Source: JANOYY01 sp031418035 (GTDB lineage Bacteria; Actinomycetota; Acidimicrobiia; Acidimicrobiales; JANYDT01). Taken from it: a DNA stretch of 64,000 nucleotides. Position 1 is the stretch's first letter; every line of letters starts with the position of its first letter. The notes under the pieces are model-generated. The model was not told the origin of the DNA. It saw nothing but the letters and a program-made list of their open reading frames with translations, and made no database searches. Where the stretch lies: contig JANOWU010000287.1 of the NCBI GenBank assembly GCA_031418035.1, positions 12,537-76,536 of the forward strand, in the 5' to 3' direction. This document shows positions 57,290 to 64,000 of the stretch, piece by piece. A program made the translations under genes and the position numbers.

Positions 57290-58792
57290 ATGGCCGTCGT
57301 GATCTCCATCGATGCAGGAACAACCGGTGTACGCAGCTTTGCCGTTGATGAGCAGGGCAAGCCCCAGGGGTGGGCGTACCGGGAGTTCACACAGTTCTTT
57401 CCGCAGCCCGGCTGGGTGGAACACGATGCCACCGAAATCTGGGAGGCGGTGCAAGCAACGCTCCAAGACCTACTGACCAATCATCTGCCCGCCGGCACCG
57501 CCGTGGCAGCCATCGGGATCACGAATCAGCGCGAGACCGTCGTCGCGTGGGACAGGACCACCGGAAAGCCGTTGCATCGCGCCATCGTCTGGCAGGACCG
57601 TCGAACGGCCAGCGATTGCGAACGGCTCGTGGAAGCCGGCCATCTCGAGACGGTGCGTCGCCTCAGCGGTCTCGTGCTCGACCCGTACTTCTCGGGAACA
57701 AAGATGGCCTGGTTGCTCCGGGAGGGCGGCGTCGAGAACTCGACGAGTCTCGCGCTGGGAACTATCGACGACTGGTTGCTTTGGAACCTGACCGGAGGCG
57801 TCGACGGCGGTGTACACGCTACGGATCCCTCGAACGCGAGCCGGACCATGCTCTACGACATTGCCGGGCGACAGTGGTCAGCCGAACTCAGCGAGATCTT
57901 GAAGGTTCCGCTCAGCGTCCTCGGCGAGGTCATGCCCAGCAGCGCGCGATTCGGAACAGTACGTGCACCTATTGGTGGTGGTGCACTCGCCGGAGTGCCG
58001 ATCAGCGGGATCCTCGGAGACCAGCAGGCCGCGCTCTTCGGGCAGGCGTGCGTGAAGCCAGGAATGGTGAAGAACACGTACGGCACGGGCAGCTTCATTC
58101 TCATGAACGTTGGCGCGTCCTGCCCCGAGCCGACCGACGGATTGCTCACGACAGTCGCCTGGGACCTTGGTCGAAACGGTGGCTTTGCCTATGCGCTCGA
58201 AGGTGCCGTGTTCGTCACCGGTGCGGCGATTCAGTGGTTGCGCGACGGTTTGCAGATCATCGAATCAGCAGCCGACATCGGCCCGTTGGCGGCGAGCGTC
58301 GCGTCGAGCGACGGCGTGTTCGTGGTGCCCGCGTTCACGGGTCTCGGCAGTCCGTACTGGGATCCCTATGCGCGCGGAACAATCGTCGGAATCACTCGCG
58401 GCACAGGCCGAGCTCAGATCGCGAGAGCGGTCGTCGAATCGATTGCGTATCAGGTGCGCGACGTTTGCGACGCCATGGCGAAGACGGCAAACACGACGGT
58501 TGCGGAGCTACGCGTCGATGGGGGCGCAGCGGTCATGGATCTTCTCTTGCAGCTCCAAGCCGATCAACTCGGCGTCCCGGTCTGTCGACCTGTCGTCACC
58601 GAATCCACGGCACTCGGGGCTGCGTTCGCGGCCGGCCTCGCCGAAGGCGTGTGGGCGTCGACCGACGAGGTGCTTTCGAGTTGGCAGGAGGAACACCGAT
58701 TCGAGCCGAGCGGGCCGCGTGAGTTGGCCGACGTCGGCCACAACGACTGGAAACGTGCTGTTGCGCGAAGCCAGGGGTGGGCTCGCCCGTAG
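57290..58792 (+). CDS. glpK: Glycerol kinase
   Basis: FGGY kinase of 500 residues, normal for GlpK. It begins VVISIDAGTTGVRSFAVD (the usual DQGTTSSR loop is altered to DAGTTGVR), then has AIGITNQRETVVAWDRTTGKPLHRAIVWQDRRT, GLVLDPYFSGTKMAWLL, GTIDDWLLWNL, TDPSNASRTMLYDI, GDQQAALFGQACVKPGMVKNTYGTGSF and DGGAAVMDLLLQLQADQLG near the end, all GlpK-like. The start is the ATG at 57290; a TTG at 57281 adds three residues. No glycerol facilitator is adjacent. It would supply glycerol-3-phosphate for lipid synthesis, in keeping with the PlsC gene next to it. Confidence 0.92.
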   Translation: MAVVISIDAGTTGVRSFAVDEQGKPQGWAYREFTQFFPQPGWVEHDATEIWEAVQATLQDLLTNHLPAGTAVAAIGITNQRETVVAWDRTTGKPLHRAIVWQDRRTASDCERLVEAGHLETVRRLSGLVLDPYFSGTKMAWLLREGGVENSTSLALGTIDDWLLWNLTGGVDGGVHATDPSNASRTMLYDIAGRQWSAELSEILKVPLSVLGEVMPSSARFGTVRAPIGGGALAGVPISGILGDQQAALFGQACVKPGMVKNTYGTGSFILMNVGASCPEPTDGLLTTVAWDLGRNGGFAYALEGAVFVTGAAIQWLRDGLQIIESAADIGPLAASVASSDGVFVVPAFTGLGSPYWDPYARGTIVGITRGTGRAQIARAVVESIAYQVRDVCDAMAKTANTTVAELRVDGGAAVMDLLLQLQADQLGVPVCRPVVTESTALGAAFAAGLAEGVWASTDEVLSSWQEEHRFEPSGPRELADVGHNDWKRAVARSQGWARP

Positions 58793-58834
58793 CCCCGGAG
58801 CACAAGGCCCGGAGCACAAAGTCCCGGCGAGCGC

Positions 58835-59569
58835 TCAGGCTGCGGTGCTGACGGGAACCTGAGGTGTCTTCACCACGGTCGGGGCGGCTTCGGCAACTGC
58901 CGCGGTGTCGGCATTTTTCTTCGGCGCATACTCGTTCACATAGACCTGACCGGAAAGCTCGCGGAGTTCGAACATGATCTCGTCGGTGATCTGGCGCAGC
59001 ACCAACGGATCATGTCGCGAACCTTGGAACCGATCGAAATGCAAGGGAGCCGAGAACTTGATCGTCACGGGCGACCCGAAGTTCGGTTTGACCTGACCGA
59101 TCGGCTGCGCTTCGCGTGTACCGATCATCGCGGCCACAACAACCGGTGCGCCGGTGTCGAGTGCCAGACGAGCAACCCCGGTTCGGCCCTTGTAGAGCCG
59201 ACCGTCGGGAGACCGCGTTCCTTCCGGGTAGATCGCGAACACACCTCCCCCGTCGAGGACTTCCTTTGCCGACTCCAGCGCACGTTGGGAGTCGGCGCCG
59301 CCGCCTCGCTTCACCGGGATCTGCCCCATCAGTTTGAAGAACCACGCAGTTTTTCGTTGCTCGAAGTACTCGGCCTTCGCCACGAAGATGACGCGCCGAT
59401 CGAGTACCAGGGGCAGGAAGACCGAATCGCTGAAACTCAAATGATTCGATGCGAGAATGACGGCTCCATGTTGCGGCACATGCTCGATTCCCTCAACCCG
59501 AATCTTGAACAGCAAACGAAGTATCGGTCCCAGAACCGCCTTGACGACTCGATATGCAATGGCAGCCAT
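58835..59569 (-). CDS. plsC: 1-acyl-glycerol-3-phosphate acyltransferase (PlsC-like)
   Basis: A 244-residue lipid acyltransferase. It has NHLSFSDS with the HX4D motif (His43, Asp48), LVLDRRVIFVAKAEYF, MGQIPVKRGG, FAIYPEGTRSPDGRLYKG with the EGTR motif (116-119) and PVVVAAMIGT. An N-terminal hydrophobic helix anchors it, and the last 30 residues are an Ala/Val/Pro-rich tail. It would turn lysophosphatidate into phosphatidate, or acylate another glycerol-lipid. It converges with glpK and is divergent from the TetR gene. Confidence 0.92.
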   Translation of the reverse strand: MAAIAYRVVKAVLGPILRLLFKIRVEGIEHVPQHGAVILASNHLSFSDSVFLPLVLDRRVIFVAKAEYFEQRKTAWFFKLMGQIPVKRGGGADSQRALESAKEVLDGGGVFAIYPEGTRSPDGRLYKGRTGVARLALDTGAPVVVAAMIGTREAQPIGQVKPNFGSPVTIKFSAPLHFDRFQGSRHDPLVLRQITDEIMFELRELSGQVYVNEYAPKKNADTAAVAEAAPTVVKTPQVPVSTAA

Positions 59570-59630
59570 CGAAGTCCTTTCCTCGTGCGTGTCGTCAGCC
59601 TAGCGGTCTCTGCACCCCGGATTGGGTGTC

Positions 59631-60320
59631 ATGCCCCCCTCTTCACCTAGCGTGTTGCCCGTGGAGCCCAGGCGACTAACTCAACGTGGCGAAGAACGCC
59701 GCCTGCAGATCCTTGCTCGCTCCGCCGAACTGTTTGCCACGCAGGGGTATCACCCGACGTCGGTTGCCGACATCGTGCGCGAATGCAACGTCGGCAAAGG
59801 CGTCTTCTACTGGTACTTCGAATCCAAAGAAGAACTGTTCGCCGAGATCATTCGGGCCAATCAGTTAGCGCTGCGCAAGCATCAGGCCCGAAGTCTGCTG
59901 AACGAACGCGATCCTCTGGGTCGTATCGAGGCCGGTATTCACGCCACAATGCACTGGTTCGCCGCCAACCGCCACGTCTTCGCGCTGTTCCAGTTCGCCT
60001 CGGCGGAAACCCTCTTCGCCCACTTGATCAACGACGGTGCCGAAGTTGGGATCGCCGACACGATGCGTCACGTCAAAGATGGCATCGCCTGCGGTCAGAT
60101 CCACGACGGCGACCCGCTCTTGATTACCATGGCGATCATCGGCGTCATCAATGCGCTCTCGCGCCGGTTCCTTGCCTCGCCCGATTCCGATGTCGCACCC
60201 GAAACCGTCGCGGCCGAAGCCACAACGTTCATTCTTTCGGGCCTTTCGGGTTCACGTCCGGCGCCGAGAAACCTTCGCCCCGAGTCCGTCGCGTCGAACG
60301 TCCTGCAGGGTTCGATCTAA
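59631..60320 (+). CDS. TetR-family transcriptional regulator
   Basis: A 229-residue repressor. The helix-turn-helix is RRLQILARSAELFATQGYHPTSVADIVRECNVGKGVFYWYFESKEELFAEII, a classic TetR N-terminus. The ligand domain contains FAANRHVFALFQFASAETLFAHLI and further hydrophobic helices, typical of regulators of fatty-acid or lipid genes. The ATG at 59631 is used; a TTG at 59622 is possible. It is divergent from plsC across 61 bases, so plsC and itself are the natural targets (inference). Confidence 0.92.
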   Translation: MPPSSPSVLPVEPRRLTQRGEERRLQILARSAELFATQGYHPTSVADIVRECNVGKGVFYWYFESKEELFAEIIRANQLALRKHQARSLLNERDPLGRIEAGIHATMHWFAANRHVFALFQFASAETLFAHLINDGAEVGIADTMRHVKDGIACGQIHDGDPLLITMAIIGVINALSRRFLASPDSDVAPETVAAEATTFILSGLSGSRPAPRNLRPESVASNVLQGSI

Positions 60321-60323
60321 CGC

Positions 60324-60794
60324 TCAGGCTCCGGGCGTCTCGACCGGCTGGGCGAGCGTTTCGACGCGGTGCTTCAACTCGCGAAGCGCGGTGCCCATGA
60401 TCTTGCCCTCGGCACGGCGCTTCACGAAACCGGGGATCGGAACGACGAGTTCGACCGTGAGGTGATAGGTCACGTGGGTCGTGTTGTCGGGACCCTTTTC
60501 GAACACATACGTGCCGTCGAGCGCGCGCATGATGTCGCCGTCGACGAGGGTCCATTCGATGCGATGGTTGTCGTCGGTGTAGGTGTAGGCCAAGACGTAC
60601 GAGGCGCTGCGACCCATCGCGGCGATCCGGTAGGACACCCTGATTGCTCGGCCCAGGGAGTCACGTTCGAGAACTTCGGACTCCTTCATGTCCGGCGCCC
60701 ACTCCGGATAGCGCTCATAATCGAGCGCGACGGCGATGCACTGTTCCGGTGTCGCCAAAACGGTGGCGTGCTCAGTTGCGTGTTCAGTGGTCAT
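60324..60794 (-). CDS. Polyketide cyclase/START-like protein
   Basis: A 156-residue SRPBCC protein of the COG5637/PF03364 type. It has an N-terminal strand (EHATVLATPEQCIAVALDYERYPEWAPDMKESEVLERD), a run of beta strands (IRVSYRIAAMGRSASYVLAYTYTDDNHRIEWTLVDGDI, LDGTYVFEKGPDNTTHVTYHLTVELVVPIPGFVKRR), and a C-terminal helix (TALRELKHRVETL). These are common in actinobacterial lipid and mycolate-related clusters. It may bind a hydrophobic ligand or act in lipid transfer. It lies three bases from the convergent TetR stop. Confidence 0.9.
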   Translation of the reverse strand: MTTEHATEHATVLATPEQCIAVALDYERYPEWAPDMKESEVLERDSLGRAIRVSYRIAAMGRSASYVLAYTYTDDNHRIEWTLVDGDIMRALDGTYVFEKGPDNTTHVTYHLTVELVVPIPGFVKRRAEGKIMGTALRELKHRVETLAQPVETPGA

Positions 60795-60878
60795 ATTTGC
60801 TCATCATGCGACTCGTGGCCGTCTCTTGCAGATCTCTTCGACGACGTTGCACCTGCACTTTAGGCAGGGTCCACGACC

Positions 60879-62027
60879 TCACGACGCATTTGGAGGCGTC
60901 AACGCGTGCAGCGCCTGTCGAAGGCGCTCCGCCATCAAGTCATAGGTACATTCGCGAACGGCGCGTTCGTGGGCCGCTTCGGCCATGTCAGCGCGCCGCG
61001 TCGGATCTCGAAGCAGCGTTGCGATTGCGTCTGCCGCCGCTCTCACGTCGGAGGGCCGGTCGATCACCAACCCGGTAACACCGTCGATCACCGCTTCGTG
61101 TGATCCGCCGCTGCGCCCCGCGACCTGCGTCAACCCGCTCGCTGCAGCCTCCAGGAACACGATCCCGAAACCTTCCTGCTCGAGTCCGCCCCAACGGTTC
61201 CGGCACAACATCACGAACAGATCACCGCATCGGTACAGGTCCTCGAGGTCGGCGTCGCTGAGGCGACCGAGGAAGCGCACGTCCACGTTCGCGTTCTTGG
61301 CCGCCACCCTGCGGAGGCGTTTGAGATCGCGCCCTGACCCACTGATGGCGACGCAGACGTCGGGGAACTCACCGTGTAGCGCAGCTGCTGCACGAATGAG
61401 CACGTCGCGTCCTTTGCGCGGCACAAGGCGGCTCGTGCTGATGATCAGTGGCCCGTCGGGTGGTAGCCCGAGACGCTGGCGGAGCTCAGGTCGCCTTGCC
61501 GCCTCCACGGGCGTGAAGCGATCGACGTCGATCCCCGGCGGAATGACCGTCGCCGGGAGGTCACGGCCCGACGCGTGCACGGCTTCGGCAAGCGGATAGT
61601 TCCCGGCGGCGATGACGTGATCGGCACCCCGAACAACTCGACGCAACAGCTGCTTCGTGCCGGGCAGGCGGCCGGGAACTGTCACCTCGGCACCGTGGAG
61701 CACGACAGCGTAACGAAGCCCGTGGCGGCGCAGACGAGGACCGAGCCAGCCCACGGGAAGCGCCGGATCGAGCACGATGAAGTCCACGCCCAACTCCGCG
61801 GCCAACGCGACGATCTGTCGTTCGAGGATCGGTGTCGGAAGCAACCACCGTTGGCGAGTCCGCACGATGCGCATGGGTGCAACGGCGTCGAATGCTTCGT
61901 CACCGTCGTAGGGGGTCGTCAGGACCGTGGCCTCACCCTCGGGAAGTCGACGCCACAACTCCCACAGATACGACTGAATACCCCCGATCTTGGGCGGAAA
62001 GTCATTGGTTACGAGCAAGTGCCCCAT
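60879..62027 (-). CDS. GT4 glycosyltransferase, PimB-like
   Basis: A 382-residue GT-B glycosyltransferase. It has an N-terminal glycine-rich domain (LLVTNDFPPKIGGIQSYLWELWRRLP), the HGAEVTVPGRLPG loop, PPGIDVDRFTP, STSRLVPRKGRDVLIRAAA and the C-terminal NRWGGLEQEGFGIVFLEAAASG, which matches PimB-type mannosyltransferases that add the second mannose to phosphatidylinositol mannosides. If so, it links to the inositol monophosphatase in the window. Acceptor identity is inference. It is on the same strand as the START-like gene downstream (84 bases) and queG upstream (27 bases). Confidence 0.88.
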   Translation of the reverse strand: MGHLLVTNDFPPKIGGIQSYLWELWRRLPEGEATVLTTPYDGDEAFDAVAPMRIVRTRQRWLLPTPILERQIVALAAELGVDFIVLDPALPVGWLGPRLRRHGLRYAVVLHGAEVTVPGRLPGTKQLLRRVVRGADHVIAAGNYPLAEAVHASGRDLPATVIPPGIDVDRFTPVEAARRPELRQRLGLPPDGPLIISTSRLVPRKGRDVLIRAAAALHGEFPDVCVAISGSGRDLKRLRRVAAKNANVDVRFLGRLSDADLEDLYRCGDLFVMLCRNRWGGLEQEGFGIVFLEAAASGLTQVAGRSGGSHEAVIDGVTGLVIDRPSDVRAAADAIATLLRDPTRRADMAEAAHERAVRECTYDLMAERLRQALHALTPPNAS

Positions 62028-62054
62028 GGGGCGAACACAGTAGAGGGACGGGTC

Positions 62055-63116
62055 TCACTTCGGTGTCATGGCCCGCTCGGCAAGTCGTTGATATGCCCAC
62101 GTGGCAGCGTCTCGCACTCCTTCATCGGCGTGGCTGCGCGCCCCGTCGACCACGGCGATGACCTGGGGATCATCGGGCGACGCAACGTTGCCGAGGGCCA
62201 CGAGCGCGTTGCGCCGCAGGGTGCTCGGGTCGCGTTCGGGAAGGTAGAACCGGCCGTGGCGCGACCGAATCTCGCCGTCGGTATCGGTCGCCAACGCGAG
62301 GAGGTCGGTCCAGGGCTGGGCATCGGGTTCGGCGGCGGGAACGAATCGTCGCTCTGCGCTTCGATTCGGAGGGCACACCTCCTGGCAGTCGTCGCACCCG
62401 TAGATCCGGTCGCCCAGGGCGGACTTGAACTCGTCGGCAAAGATCCCCGGCTTCTGGGCGAGCCAGGCCAGGCACCGACGCCCATCGACGACGCCCGGTG
62501 CAACAATCGCCCCCGTCGGGCAGCCATCGATACATCGCACACAGGTTCCGCATCCGTCGGCCACCAGCTCCGAGTTCGTGGGCAGCGGTGCGTCGGTCAA
62601 GACCGACCCGAGGACGAACCACGACCCGCGTTGGGGAAGAAGCAGGTTCGCGTTCTTTCCCAGCCAGCCGATCCCGGCGCGGTAGGCGGCGGCACGATCG
62701 ACGAGGGTGTTGTCGTCGGCCAGGATCCGGGTACGCCACCCGTTGGCCTTGAGAACTCTCGCCATGGCGCCGAGCCCCTCTTTCAAGGGGGCATAGTGAT
62801 CGACCCAGGAGTATCGGGCGATACGACCCTGGGGTCGTGCCGGGTCGGGGTCGACGTCGGCTCGTCGGTACGAGCGGGCGGCAACCACGAGTGTGCGTGC
62901 ATCGGGAAGTGCGTCGCCCGGTGCCGTGGACCGCGATGGGTTCTTGAACGTGAAGGCCATGCCGTCGTGCAGACCGGCCGCCTTGCGTCGTTCGATTTCG
63001 GTCCGTGCCTCGGTGAACGGTTCGACCGACGCAAAACCGACGGCATCGAGGTCGGCCTCGAGCCCGGTGCGTCGGAGGAGTTCGGCGAGCTCCTCGGTCG
63101 ACAGCGATTCAGGCAC
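62055..63116 (-). CDS. queG: Epoxyqueuosine reductase QueG
   Basis: Cobalamin and iron-sulfur enzyme that makes queuosine in tRNA from epoxyqueuosine. The protein has the cobalamin domain with ADDNTLVDRAAAYRAGIGWLGKN, two 4Fe-4S signatures (CGTCVRCIDGCP near 189-200 and CDDCQEVCP near 241-249 in the short form) and a C-terminal HEAT-like repeat (LRRNALVALGNVA). Length is 353 residues from the GTG at 63114-63116; a longer frame from 63182 reaches 375. Queuosine precursor genes are not nearby, so the substrate may be salvaged. It is followed by the PimB-like gene. Confidence 0.93.
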   Translation of the reverse strand: MPESLSTEELAELLRRTGLEADLDAVGFASVEPFTEARTEIERRKAAGLHDGMAFTFKNPSRSTAPGDALPDARTLVVAARSYRRADVDPDPARPQGRIARYSWVDHYAPLKEGLGAMARVLKANGWRTRILADDNTLVDRAAAYRAGIGWLGKNANLLLPQRGSWFVLGSVLTDAPLPTNSELVADGCGTCVRCIDGCPTGAIVAPGVVDGRRCLAWLAQKPGIFADEFKSALGDRIYGCDDCQEVCPPNRSAERRFVPAAEPDAQPWTDLLALATDTDGEIRSRHGRFYLPERDPSTLRRNALVALGNVASPDDPQVIAVVDGARSHADEGVRDAATWAYQRLAERAMTPK

Positions 63117-63203
63117 CTGACCAGTATGGGTCGGACCGGTGTCGGTTCCGGTACAACGCGCCACACGTTCGTGTGAGTCCAATGCTGCTATCGAGGCGAG
63201 CCC

Positions 63204-63635
63204 TCAGGTGTGGACGAGGCGACGAGCGTCGAGAGGCACGGGTCGAACCGCAAAGTGCGAACGGGGGGCGAAACCGGTCGCCTGCAACAGCTCGAGGGTG
63301 TCGGCCTCGGGGGCCGTCATCGCCACAACGGCCTGGCCTCCGGTTGTGGTGGACCCGGCATCGTCGGTCAACGTGAGGAGAAAGTTCACGACGCAGTCGT
63401 CGCAGGAACTGCTGTGCTGGAGCACGCACTCGTTGCAGTCGATTCTGCGGATCGACTCGTCGTTGAGCTCGACCGAGAACTTTTCGGCGATGTCGATCGG
63501 GCTTCGTGACCGAAAGGACACCACCGAAGAGCTTCGAAGGGTTCCAGAGTGTGCGACGGGCGATGAGGATGAGGATGAGGGTGAGGATGATGAGGGTGAG
63601 GATGAGGAGCGAACGGGGAAGTCCGAAGTAGTCAT
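63204..63635 (-). CDS. Small four-cysteine protein with Ser/Pro microsatellite N-terminus
   Basis: A 143-residue protein of unknown role. Residues 9-30 are a Ser/Pro run encoded by a tandem GATGAG-type tract. Then SPIDIAEKFSVELND leads into a C-x2-C-x7-C-x2-C cluster (Cys67, 70, 78, 81, IDCNECVLQHSSSCDDCVV) and a C-terminal segment with LLQATGFAPRSHFAVRPV. The cluster could bind zinc or an iron-sulfur centre. I recall short actinobacterial proteins with this DCxxC...DCVV pattern, but no function for them. It is upstream of queG on the same strand. The start could also be the GTG at 63521, which would drop the Ser tract. Confidence 0.6.
   Translation of the reverse strand: MTTSDFPVRSSSSPSSSSPSSSSSSPVAHSGTLRSSSVVSFRSRSPIDIAEKFSVELNDESIRRIDCNECVLQHSSSCDDCVVNFLLTLTDDAGSTTTGGQAVVAMTAPEADTLELLQATGFAPRSHFAVRPVPLDARRLVHT
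63562..63609. repeat. Hexanucleotide tract (GATGAG-like) in the four-cysteine protein gene
   Basis: About eight units of 6 bases (GATGAG with GGTGAG and GATGAT variants) read on the plus strand. They encode the Ser/Pro run on the minus strand. Length changes in steps of six keep the frame. Confidence 0.8.
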
Positions 63636-63716
63636 GGCGATGACTATGCCGAGGGGGTGTGACACTCATGATGCGGACAGTCGAGAATCGTTGAAATCTT
63701 CTTTGGATGTCTCGTC

Positions 63717-64000
63717 TCCGCTGTACCGACCGCTCCTTACCGTGCGGTGAAGACGGTGCACCCCGACGCGTCGGGTTGCCGTTGGGCTGGCCGCAATGAG
63801 GACCGCTCCTTTCGGAGCGGTAAGTCGCTTCGATCCATTTCTAAGGGTACCGTAGGTGCCGTAATGGAGACCGCTCCTTTCGGAGCGGTGAAGTTCATCA
63901 CCAGCGACGTCGGGTGGTCTTGCGCGATGCGCCGCAATTGAGGCCGCTCCTTTCGGAGCGGTGAAGCCGCCACTCTCAACAACCTTGATCAGCGTCGGCA
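63717..64000. CRISPR. Probable CRISPR array, partial at the right edge
   Basis: Four copies of a 36-base repeat occur at about 63717-63752, 63790-63824, 63858-63893 and 63931-63966, separated by unique spacers of 37, 33 and 37 bases; a fourth spacer runs off the window. The core is CCGCTCCTTTCGGAGCGG, a 7-bp stem with a 4-base loop, preceded by GCCGCAAT-like bases and followed by TGAAG. The leftmost copy is degenerate, mostly in its left part. That fits the trailer end of an array whose leader lies to the right, transcribed leftward. The GAAG at the right end of each repeat instead suggests rightward reading, so strand is left open. Repeats differ slightly from each other. No cas gene is visible. 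Confidence 0.72.

Noticed and set aside
1..64000. tRNA or rRNA genes
   Set aside because: I looked for T-arm-like GGTTCGAATCC motifs with cloverleaf partners in the intergenic gaps and found none; gaps are short and mostly unstructured.
1..64000. Insertion sequences, integrases or prophage genes
   Set aside because: No transposase, integrase or phage structural protein motif is visible, and no long inverted repeats flank any gene block.

Overview
The window looks like ordinary chromosome from a high-G+C actinobacterium. It encodes a Wag31-type DivIVA, SepF, FtsZ and a mycobacterial-type bacterial proteasome activator (Bpa). It also has a DUF3040 protein, a moxR/DUF58/transglutaminase operon and many GTG starts. 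A deep actinobacterial lineage such as Acidimicrobiia would fit the gene set, but I cannot prove that from sequence alone. I see no rRNA or tRNA gene, no transposase and no phage gene. About 62 protein genes are packed tightly, and many are joined by ATGA or GTGA stop/start overlaps.

Positions 1-11001 are a cell-surface polysaccharide locus. A minus-strand run holds a flippase (cut by the left edge), a WecG/TagA glycosyltransferase, a serine-acetyltransferase-like enzyme, a family 2 glycosyltransferase and a second hexapeptide acyltransferase. Opposite it lies the polyprenyl-phosphate sugar-1-phosphate transferase that would start repeat-unit synthesis. Two unknown proteins, an O-antigen-ligase-like membrane protein, a 56-residue membrane protein translationally coupled to that ligase, and a secreted SGNH esterase complete the locus.

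Positions 11006-23953 run back from replication (dnaE) through bpa, an Rrf2 regulator, rluD, lspA, a lysine-rich protein with a DksA-type zinc finger, divIVA, sepF, a PLP-homeostasis protein and pgeF to ftsZ and ftsQ. Positions 23950-36876 are the dcw cluster, on the minus strand in the order mraZ-rsmH-ftsL-ftsI-murE-murF-mraY-ftsW-murC-murB-ftsQ. Almost every junction is a 4-base overlap. The usual murD and murG are not in it. Upstream of mraZ are three AAGTGG boxes in 10-bp register, a plausible MraZ operator.

Positions 37158-63635 hold housekeeping and metabolic genes in small operons: pgl with a nucleotidyltransferase; enoyl-CoA hydratase; thiol peroxidase; lipoate ligase-like; DEAD helicase; secreted TAP-like hydrolase; DUF2520; HNH nuclease; acyl-CoA dehydrogenase; moxR-DUF58-transglutaminase; dinB with a Nudix gene; YbaK deacylase, small membrane protein and inositol monophosphatase; PPi-type phosphofructokinase with a START-like protein; glycerol kinase; PlsC; TetR; a second START-like protein; a PimB-like mannosyltransferase; queG; and a small four-cysteine protein.

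The last 280 bases contain four copies of a 36-base hairpin repeat separated by 33-37 unique bases. This is the edge of a probable CRISPR array that continues past the right end. No cas gene is visible. It is the only clear accessory element in the window.
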